Below, piece after piece: positions 1 through 6,198 of a stretch of 8,531 nucleotides of DNA. A program made the translations under genes and the position numbers. The notes beneath the pieces were generated by a model. That model was not told the origin of the DNA and did not search any database. It saw nothing but the letters and a program-made list of their open reading frames with translations. The DNA is from an uncultured Actinomycetes bacterium (GTDB lineage Bacteria > Actinomycetota > Actinomycetes > S36-B12 > UBA5976): contig CALBND010000030.1 of assembly GCA_937896305.1 (NCBI GenBank), positions 1-8,531 of the forward strand. The letters are read 5' to 3'. The first letter of the stretch is position 1; each line of letters opens with the position of its first letter.

Positions 1-54
1 GATTTATCTGATGTTTTGAGAGCAGCCTTACAAATATTAAGTAAGTCAAGATAA
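1..54 (+). CDS. ruvA: RuvA, C-terminal end only (partial)
   Basis: The first 17 codons of the window read [17 protein letters not shown] and end in TAA at 52-54. The 'D.LRAAL..L' ending fits the C-terminal domain III of RuvA, the tetrameric Holliday-junction binding protein whose domain III contacts RuvB and regulates its ATPase. The call rests on this short match together with ruvB starting 2 bp downstream, the standard ruvA-ruvB arrangement. The rest of the gene lies outside the window. The tight spacing suggests co-transcription and coupled translation with ruvB. Confidence 0.8.
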   Translation, partial: DLSDVLRAALQILSKSR

Positions 55-56
55 TT

Positions 57-1100
57 ATGGATAACGAAACAGAAGATATGGGTTTGGAAATAATTCGACT
101 AGAAGTCAGTGAAGAAGATAGACAAGTTGAAGGTGCCCTCAGACCTAAATCCTTAGCAGAATTTGTTGGCCAACACAGAGTAAGAGAACAACTAGATTTA
201 ATTTTAAGGGCCTCTTTGCAAAGAGGAAATGCTGCAGATCATGTTTTGTTATCTGGTCCACCAGGATTAGGTAAAACAACTTTGGCAAGCATTGTGGCAA
301 GTGAACTTGGTGCACCAATCAGAGTCACAAGTGGACCAGCAATTCAACATGCTGGAGATTTAGCTGCAATATTGAGTTCCCTTGCACCAGGTGAAATTTT
401 ATTTATAGATGAAATTCATCGCATGGCAAGACCAGCCGAAGAAATGTTGTACTTAGCGATGGAAGATTATCGCGTAGATGTTGTGGTTGGTAAAGGTGTT
501 GGCGCAAATGCCATTGGATTAGATTTACCATCATTTACCTTAATTGGGGCAACAACAAGAGCAGGCTTATTACCAAGCCCGCTTAGAGATCGTTTTGGAT
601 TTACTGCTCACCTAGATTTTTATGAAGCAGATGAGCTTGAACAAATTGTTCATCGTTCTGCTGGTTTATTAAATGTTGAGATTTCACCAGATGCTGCAAC
701 AGAAATTTCTAAAAGATCAAGGGGAACTCCAAGGGTTGCCAACAGATTGTTAAGAAGAGTAAGAGATTATGCGCAAGTTCATTCAAATGGGAAAGTTGAT
801 ATTGAGATTGCTAAAAAAGCTTTAACCTTATTCGAAATAGATGCTAAAGGACTAGATCGAATAGATCGTGCAGTATTAGATGCTTTAATAAATAAATTTG
901 GGGGTGGACCTGTTGGTCTATCAACTTTGGCCGTTGCAGTTGGAGAAGAGCCAGAAACAGTCGAAGACATGTGTGAACCATTTTTGGTCAGGGTGGGATA
1001 TTTGACAAGATCACCAAGAGGTCGAATTGCAACTGATCTGGCATATAAATTGTTGGGTAAAAGTGTTCCAGCCCAGCAAGTTCTAGATATAAGTGAGTGA
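57..1100 (+). CDS. ruvB: Holliday junction branch-migration helicase RuvB
   Basis: RuvB is the AAA+ hexameric motor that, with RuvA, drives branch migration of Holliday junctions during recombinational repair in the cytoplasm. The 347 residues match the family's usual length. Visible motifs in order: family start '[13 protein letters not shown]' (27-39), Walker A GPPGLGKT (67-74), Walker B with D118-E119 in LFIDEIHR (115-122), sensor 1 IGATTR (163-168), arginine-finger region PLRDRFG (175-181), sensor 2 in [13 protein letters not shown] (222-234), and the winged-helix DNA-binding domain ending in SPRGRIAT (319-326). ATG 57 lies 2 bp after the ruvA stop. No good Shine-Dalgarno precedes it, so translation is probably coupled to ruvA. 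A later in-frame ATG (codon 8) would also spare every motif, so the exact start is less sure than the identity. All catalytic residues are present. Confidence 0.97.
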   Translation: MDNETEDMGLEIIRLEVSEEDRQVEGALRPKSLAEFVGQHRVREQLDLILRASLQRGNAADHVLLSGPPGLGKTTLASIVASELGAPIRVTSGPAIQHAGDLAAILSSLAPGEILFIDEIHRMARPAEEMLYLAMEDYRVDVVVGKGVGANAIGLDLPSFTLIGATTRAGLLPSPLRDRFGFTAHLDFYEADELEQIVHRSAGLLNVEISPDAATEISKRSRGTPRVANRLLRRVRDYAQVHSNGKVDIEIAKKALTLFEIDAKGLDRIDRAVLDALINKFGGGPVGLSTLAVAVGEEPETVEDMCEPFLVRVGYLTRSPRGRIATDLAYKLLGKSVPAQQVLDISE

Positions 1101-1131
1101 GCAAGCCCTCTAAATCACCTTAAGCTGGCTA

Positions 1132-1161
1132 TGGGGAATACTAATATCCACACGGTTTTTT
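1132..1161 (+). terminator. Weak hairpin plus T6 run between ruvB and secD
   Basis: Downstream of ruvB, TGGGGA (1132-1137) can pair with TCCACA (1147-1152) at five of six positions, with a G-A mismatch. It is followed after 3 bases by six T (1156-1161). This has the layout of an intrinsic terminator but the stem is short and imperfect. It could mark a partial boundary between the ruv and sec transcription units, or be chance in AT-rich DNA. The 96-bp gap holds no other recognisable element; a TAATAT hexamer at 1142-1147 could be a -10 box but has no good -35 partner. Confidence 0.22.
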
Positions 1162-1185
1162 AATTTAGCGAAAAACAAAGTTTTC

Positions 1186-1191
1186 AAGGAG
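1186..1191 (+). promoter_or_regulatory. Ribosome binding site of secD
   Basis: AAGGAG lies 5 bases before ATG 1197 and fits the anti-Shine-Dalgarno well. It fixes the start of secD and is clearly stronger than the site before ruvB, so secD can be initiated independently of ruvB. Confidence 0.8.
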
Positions 1192-1196
1192 TATTA

Positions 1197-2816
1197 ATGT
1201 CTGCTGCGAATCGTTCGCGTCCAGGTAGATCATTAATTCTTTTATTAATTGTTGCTTCACTATCTTTATTGTGGGCATATTTTCCAGGTGCATCACATAA
1301 TGCAAGATTAGGTCTTGATTTACGTGGTGGAACCCAAGTTATTTTGACACCAGAATTAGCACCAGGATCTGAAGGTGTTCTAACCCAAGATCAAATAAAC
1401 CAAACTGTTGAAATTATTCGTCAACGAGTTAACGGTTTTGGTGTTGCCGAAGCAGAAGTAACGGTGCAGGGAAGTGGTGCAAATGCTGCAATCGTGGTTA
1501 CAGTTCCTGGGGTAAATCCTGAAGGTATTACTAATTTATTGAAACAAACTGCCAGATTAGATTTTCGTGCGGTATTGGCTGCAGCTACTGGATTTGAAAA
1601 TATAACTCCACCTAGTGCAAGTCCAAGTGCGAGTACAAGCGCAAGCGCAAGTGTTGAGCCCAGCCCAAGTGCAACTCCAAGTGAAACTGCTACACCTGCA
1701 GCACCGGTTGCCCAACCCACAGAATTACCGATTCAAGCAGTAACTTCTGAAGAACTCTATGATCAATTTCTAACTCTTAATTGCTTAACTCCAGGACTTT
1801 TGCAAGGCGGCAGAGCAGATGATGAAACTAAATATATGCTCACCTGTTCTCAAGATGGATTTGAAAAATTTGTTTTAGCTCCAGCTTTTATTACCGGAGA
1901 TCAGGTAAGTGATTCTCAAGCAGTTTTGCCAACACAAGGTGCTGGTGGATGGATGGTGTCTCTAGATTTTGACAGTGCTGGCGCCACAAAATTGTCTGAA
2001 GCTTCAATTACATTAAGTAAACTGCCTTCACCACAAAATAGATTCGGTATTGTTTTAGACGGACTAGTTGTTTCGGCACCTTATTTTTCTGTACCAATTC
2101 TTGGTGGCAAGGCACAAATCGAAGGTAACTTTAAAGCCGAAGATGCTAAACAACTTTCACAAGTCTTGCGATACGGTGCCCTGCCAGTTACTTTAACTAT
2201 TGCTGAATCAACCTCAATTAGTCCAACTTTAGGTGAAGATCAATTATCAGCAGGATTGCTTGCTGGAGCTATTGGTTTGATTTTGGTTGTAATTTATTTG
2301 CTTCTTTATTACCGAGCACTTGGAACTGTTGCAGTATTTAGCTTAGTTCTAGCAGCAGGTTTCTTATGGATATTTATTATTGCTCTTGGTAGAAGTATTG
2401 GTTTCACTTTAACTTTGGCAGGTATTGCCGGAGCGATTGTGGCAATCGGTATTACCGCAGACTCATTTGTGGTTTATTTTGAAAGAATCAGGGATGAAAT
2501 CCGTGATGGTAAATCTTTAAGAGTTGCTACAGAAGTTGGTTGGATAAGAGCTAGAAGAACTTTACTGGCAGCAGACTTTGTTTCACTTCTAGCATCCATT
2601 GTGCTTTATGCCCTGAGCGTGGGAAGTGTTAGAGGATTCGCATTCACTCTTGGCTTAACTACAGTGATCGATGTACTTGTTGCATTCTGGTTTACCCATC
2701 CATTAGTTACATATTTTGGCAAATCTAAATGGGCTGAAACCGGTGGAGTTTTAACTGGTGTTTCGAGAAAGAGATTAACTGCAGGTAGCGAAGTTTTGAC
2801 TAGGAGTGAAGATTAA
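1197..2816 (+). CDS. secD: Protein translocase subunit SecD
   Basis: SecD forms the SecDF accessory complex with SecF. It uses the proton gradient to pull preproteins out of the SecYEG channel on the outer face of the membrane. The 539 residues show TM1 (about 11-30), the D1 motif LGLDLRGGTQV (38-48), a large extracytoplasmic P1 region to about 345, and five more membrane segments (about 350-371, 374-398, 402-428, 453-475, 478-506). TM4 carries GIGITADSFVVYFERI; D422 aligns with the family's essential proton-path aspartate. The form with ADSFVVYFER rather than VDANVLIFER is typical of actinobacteria. A Ser/Ala/Pro/Thr-rich insert spans about 138-175. P1 also holds C196 and C217, possibly a disulfide. 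The start is set by AAGGAG 5 bases upstream. secF follows with no gap. No yajC lies upstream, where actinobacteria usually carry it. Confidence 0.96.
   Translation: MSAANRSRPGRSLILLLIVASLSLLWAYFPGASHNARLGLDLRGGTQVILTPELAPGSEGVLTQDQINQTVEIIRQRVNGFGVAEAEVTVQGSGANAAIVVTVPGVNPEGITNLLKQTARLDFRAVLAAATGFENITPPSASPSASTSASASVEPSPSATPSETATPAAPVAQPTELPIQAVTSEELYDQFLTLNCLTPGLLQGGRADDETKYMLTCSQDGFEKFVLAPAFITGDQVSDSQAVLPTQGAGGWMVSLDFDSAGATKLSEASITLSKLPSPQNRFGIVLDGLVVSAPYFSVPILGGKAQIEGNFKAEDAKQLSQVLRYGALPVTLTIAESTSISPTLGEDQLSAGLLAGAIGLILVVIYLLLYYRALGTVAVFSLVLAAGFLWIFIIALGRSIGFTLTLAGIAGAIVAIGITADSFVVYFERIRDEIRDGKSLRVATEVGWIRARRTLLAADFVSLLASIVLYALSVGSVRGFAFTLGLTTVIDVLVAFWFTHPLVTYFGKSKWAETGGVLTGVSRKRLTAGSEVLTRSED
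1614..1706 (+). repeat. Degenerate Ser-Ala/Ser-Pro coding repeat within secD
   Basis: Codons 140-170 of secD are a low-complexity run built on alternating Ser codons (AGT/AGC) and GCA, CCA or ACA, giving SAS, SPS and SATPSETATP tracts. The DNA is a degenerate 6-base repeat of the AGTGCA/AGTCCA type, locally less AT-rich than its surroundings. It encodes a probably disordered, extracytoplasmic linker inside the P1 region. Such tracts are prone to length change by slippage. It is a coding repeat, with no spacers and no sign of mobility. Confidence 0.75.
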
Positions 2817-3899
2817 ATGAAATTTAATGAAATAGGTAATCGTTTATATACAGGCGAGACTTCAATTGATTTTGCTGGTAAAAGAAAAATTTGGTATTCA
2901 ATTTCTGTTGTTATTTTGGCTTTAGCAAGTTTTGGATTATTTGGTAAAGGTTTAAACCTAGGAATTGAATTTAAAGGCGGAGCCAAATTTAATGTTCCAA
3001 GTACAGTAAGTGTTGAAGACGCCAGAGGTGTTGTTAAAAAGGCTGGGGTAGACACTGCATTAATAATTCAAGTCGGAAACGATCGCTTAGAGATTCAAAC
3101 GCCTCCTTTGACTCAAGATGAAATTGATACTTTTAAAGTAAATATCGCAACTGATTTAAATGTTGATGCTGCAGCAATCACAACACAAGCTGTAGGTCCT
3201 TCCTGGGGTAAAGACATCACCAGGCAAGCCTTAATAGGTCTTGGGGTGTTTAGTTTATTAGTTATTTTGTTTTTGACTATTTATTTTGAAATCAGAATGG
3301 CAGCAGCAGCTATCGCTGCTCTCTTGCACGATTTATTGATCACAATAGGTGTTTATGCAATAACTGGTTTCGAAGTTACTCCAGCAACAGTTATTGGAGT
3401 CTTAACAATTCTTGGTTATTCCCTCTATGACACGGTTGTAGTTTTTGATAAAGTAAAAGAAAATACGAAAAATATTATTGCTCAATCACGTTTAAATTAT
3501 CGTGAATCTGCCAACTTAGCCCTTAATCAGACTTTGATTAGATCTATTAACACCTCTATTGTGGCTTTACTCCCAGTTGCTGCAATCTTGATCGTGGGTG
3601 TTGGCATTCTTAAAGCAGGAACACTAAAAGATTTAGCATTGGCATTATTTGTAGGAATTGCTGCAGGAACATATTCCTCGATCTTTATCGCAACCCCAAT
3701 ATTGGTGCAATTGAAAGAAAAACAAAAAGAAATCAAGTCTTTGGCTTCCAGGGTGCATGCTAGAAGAACAAATGCTGGGATAACTGGACCAGAGGCGATT
3801 AAAGCCTCAGTAAGCCAAGTAAGTGGCACAAATGCGATGCCAGCAGGACCAAGAAGTCAACCTAAAAGAAGTGTGCGCTCAAAAAGAAAGAAAAGTTAA
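2817..3899 (+). CDS. secF: Protein translocase subunit SecF
   Basis: SecF is the partner of SecD in the membrane complex that completes protein export using proton flow. The 360 residues give TM1 (about 24-43), the SecF form of the D1 motif GIEFKGG (49-55), a small outer-face domain, the VGPSWGKDI motif (127-135) and five further membrane segments (about 138-157, 160-182, 188-211, 243-263, 268-298). TM4 contains LTILGYSLYDTVVVFDKVKEN (D205, the family's conserved acidic position), followed by RSINTSIVALLPV (242-254). The C-terminal 45 residues are cytoplasmic, polar and end in a strongly basic RSKRKKS tail, likely touching lipid or ribosome (inference). The start codon follows the secD stop directly (TAAATG), with AGGAG at 2802-2806 inside the end of secD. 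This points to translational coupling and equal amounts of the two subunits. The usual downstream apt gene is absent. Confidence 0.96.
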   Translation: MKFNEIGNRLYTGETSIDFAGKRKIWYSISVVILALASFGLFGKGLNLGIEFKGGAKFNVPSTVSVEDARGVVKKAGVDTALIIQVGNDRLEIQTPPLTQDEIDTFKVNIATDLNVDAAAITTQAVGPSWGKDITRQALIGLGVFSLLVILFLTIYFEIRMAAAAIAALLHDLLITIGVYAITGFEVTPATVIGVLTILGYSLYDTVVVFDKVKENTKNIIAQSRLNYRESANLALNQTLIRSINTSIVALLPVAAILIVGVGILKAGTLKDLALALFVGIAAGTYSSIFIATPILVQLKEKQKEIKSLASRVHARRTNAGITGPEAIKASVSQVSGTNAMPAGPRSQPKRSVRSKRKKS

Positions 3900-3958
3900 C
3901 TCAATTTCAGTTGTATCACTTTCCAATGGTTAAACTACTTATACAGAGTTAAAATCCT

Positions 3959-3964
3959 GGGAGG
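3959..3964 (+). promoter_or_regulatory. Strong ribosome binding site of relA
   Basis: GGGAGG, 8 bases before ATG 3973, is one of the best Shine-Dalgarno sequences in the window and decides the relA start. The rest of the 73-bp secF-relA gap is AT-rich. A TATACA hexamer at 3940-3945 could be a -10 box, but no -35 at suitable spacing was seen (the nearest TTGTAT at 3911-3916 is 23 bases away). Whether relA has its own promoter cannot be settled by eye. Confidence 0.75.
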
Positions 3965-3972
3965 CGTCCAAC

Positions 3973-6198
3973 ATGACAGATGCCCCAGTCACGCGCAGTA
4001 GATTTGCGATTCTTAACTGGCGAAGATCTGATGTTCCAGAACTCGAACCTCTATTAAAAACTTTAAAAAAATATCACCCCAAAGATGATCAAGAACTAGT
4101 AACCAAAGCCTATGTGGCTGCTAAAAAACTTCATGAAAACCAAAAACGTAGAAGTGGCGACGAATATATAACTCATCCTTTAGCTGTTGCCACAATTTTG
4201 GCTGATTTGGGATTAGCAGGTGAAACTTTGGCCGCAGCACTACTACATGACACCGTGGAAGACACTGGTTATTCGATTGAGGATTTAGAAAAAGATTTTG
4301 GACCAGAAGTAGCGATGTTAGTTGATGGGGTAACAAAGTTAGACAAAGTTAAATATGGTGAGGCAAGTGCTGCTGAAACAGTTAGAAAAATGGTTGTGGC
4401 AATGGCCAAAGATATTCGAGTATTGCTAATCAAATTAACCGATCGCCTACATAACATGAGAACCATACAATTTTTACCTGCTGAAAAACAAGAAAAAAAA
4501 GCACGCGAAACTTTAGAAATATTTGCTCCACTGGCTCATCGCCTGGGAATTAATGCCATTAAATGGGAATTAGAAGATCTATCTTTTGCCACCCTATACC
4601 CAAAAATGTATGAAGAGATTGTAAATCTGGTAAGCCAAAGAGCACCACAACGAGACCGAGATATTGATGAAGTAATTGATTCACTGCAAAAAGATTTAGT
4701 CTCCTCAAAAATCAAAGCTGATTTAAGTGGAAGACCAAAACATTATTATTCGGTTTATCAAAAAATGATCGTGAGGGGTCGAGACTTTAATGAAATTTAT
4801 GATTTAGTGGGTGTTCGAATACTGGTTGAAGATGTGAAGGATTGTTATGCCACTCTGGGCACAATTCATTCACGCTGGAATCCAGTTCCAGGAAGATTCA
4901 AAGATTACATTGCGATGCCAAAATTTAATCTTTATCGCTCTCTGCACACAACTGTCATAGGGGATAACGGTCGACCTATTGAATTTCAAATCCGAACACA
5001 CGCCATGCATCGAGAAGCAGAATATGGTGTGGCAAGTCATTGGAGATATAAAGAAAGAGCAAAAGAAGAAGCATTTAAACCAGCTGATGAAATGGCGTGG
5101 TTAAGACAATTAGTTGATTGGCAAAAAGAAACAGAAGATCCAGATGAATTCCTAGATTCATTGCGCTATGACTTAGGACAACAACAAGAAGTATTTGTCT
5201 TCACGCCAGTAGGTGATGTGATTGCTCTTCCAAACAAAGCAACTCCTGTTGATTTTGCTTATGCAGTGCACACCGAAATTGGTCATCACTGTGTAGGGGC
5301 CAGAGTAAATGGACGATTAGTCTCTCTTGATTCAACACTGGAAAGTGGTGACAATATTGAAATTTTTACAACTAAATCTGAAACAGCTGGTCCTTCCCAA
5401 GATTGGCTAAACTTTGTTGTTTCCACTAGAGCCACCAGCAAAATTAAAGCTTGGTTTACTAAAGAACGTAAAGAAGAACATTTGGAACAGGGCAGAGAAA
5501 CTATTGCCAAATTATTAAGAAAACAAAATCTGCCCTTACATCGTTTAATGGCCAACCAGGCACTATTAGGTGTTGCTCATGAATTACGTTTCAAAGGAAT
5601 AGATGAACTTTATTCAGCAGTTGGTGAAGGAAAAATAAGTGCCAACGCTGTCGTTTCGCAACTATTAAGAATGCATGGTGGAGTTGAAGGGGCAAGTGAA
5701 GATTTAGCTGAAGCAACAGCTCCAGGCAGAGTAAGAAGAGCTTCGAGTTCAACTTCATCTCCTTCTGTGAATGTAAAAGGAATTGATGAAGTATTTACGC
5801 GCTTGAGTAGATGTTGCACACCAGTTCCAGGAGACGAAATATTTGGTTACGTCACTCGCGGTGGGGGAGTTTCTATTCATAGACAAGATTGCACAAATGC
5901 CACAGATTTAAATGAAGAGGCTGAAAGAATTGTGGAAGTAAGTTGGCCAGATACTGGTACCGGAATTTATTTAGTAAATATTCAAGTAGAAGCAATAGAT
6001 AGAAATGGGTTGCTTTCTGATGTGACAAGGACTTTGTCTGAGCATCATGTAAATATTTTGAATGCATCAGTTTCTACCACTAGAGACAGAATTGCATTAT
6101 CTAGATTTACCTTTGAAATGGCAGATCCCAAACATTTGGGTAGCGTTTTAAGTGCAGTTAAGAATATTGCAGGAGTTTACGACGTTTATCGCGTTTAG
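3973..6198 (+). CDS. relA: Bifunctional (p)ppGpp synthetase/hydrolase (long RSH, Rel)
   Basis: This cytoplasmic, ribosome-associated enzyme makes (p)ppGpp from ATP and GTP/GDP and also hydrolyses it, setting the stringent response. The 741 residues cover the full long-RSH layout. The HD hydrolase domain shows H68, H92-D93, E96-D97 (LLHDTVEDT) and TDRLHNMRT (156-164), so hydrolysis looks intact. The synthetase domain shows DLVGVRILV (277-285), RFKD (308-311) and EFQIRT (337-342). RFKD is the RXKD signature of bifunctional enzymes rather than the EXDD of synthetase-only RelA. A TGS domain follows (about 406-466), then the zinc-finger/CC motif LSRCCTPVPGD (611-621) with H636 and C640, and a C-terminal ACT domain (about 666-741). 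Position 322 is Arg in YRSLHT where long RSH proteins usually have Gln. The start is set by GGGAGG. The stop overlaps that of the convergent DUF349 gene. Single-RSH actinobacteria often call this gene rel. Confidence 0.97.
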   Translation: MTDAPVTRSRFAILNWRRSDVPELEPLLKTLKKYHPKDDQELVTKAYVAAKKLHENQKRRSGDEYITHPLAVATILADLGLAGETLAAALLHDTVEDTGYSIEDLEKDFGPEVAMLVDGVTKLDKVKYGEASAAETVRKMVVAMAKDIRVLLIKLTDRLHNMRTIQFLPAEKQEKKARETLEIFAPLAHRLGINAIKWELEDLSFATLYPKMYEEIVNLVSQRAPQRDRDIDEVIDSLQKDLVSSKIKADLSGRPKHYYSVYQKMIVRGRDFNEIYDLVGVRILVEDVKDCYATLGTIHSRWNPVPGRFKDYIAMPKFNLYRSLHTTVIGDNGRPIEFQIRTHAMHREAEYGVASHWRYKERAKEEAFKPADEMAWLRQLVDWQKETEDPDEFLDSLRYDLGQQQEVFVFTPVGDVIALPNKATPVDFAYAVHTEIGHHCVGARVNGRLVSLDSTLESGDNIEIFTTKSETAGPSQDWLNFVVSTRATSKIKAWFTKERKEEHLEQGRETIAKLLRKQNLPLHRLMANQALLGVAHELRFKGIDELYSAVGEGKISANAVVSQLLRMHGGVEGASEDLAEATAPGRVRRASSSTSSPSVNVKGIDEVFTRLSRCCTPVPGDEIFGYVTRGGGVSIHRQDCTNATDLNEEAERIVEVSWPDTGTGIYLVNIQVEAIDRNGLLSDVTRTLSEHHVNILNASVSTTRDRIALSRFTFEMADPKHLGSVLSAVKNIAGVYDVYRV

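Noticed and set aside
1131..1163. Ten-codon open frame (ATG to TAA) upstream of secD, considered as a leader or arrest peptide controlling SecDF
   Set aside because: It has no Shine-Dalgarno and no hydrophobic export segment, and it is far too short for a VemP- or SecM-like monitor.
1614..1706. Short direct repeats considered as CRISPR or a mobile-element end
   Set aside because: The repeat is in frame, degenerate, 6 bases long and without spacers; it encodes a low-complexity protein segment.
1421..1720. Minus-strand open frame of 99 codons opposite secD
   Set aside because: It is a shadow of the Ser/Ala-rich secD segment; its Leu/Ala/Gly repetition only mirrors the repeat codons, and secD is clearly the real gene.
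3900..3972. Promoter for relA with -35 TTGTAT and -10 TATACA
   Set aside because: The spacing is 23 bases, too long for a normal sigma-70-type promoter, and no better pair was seen.
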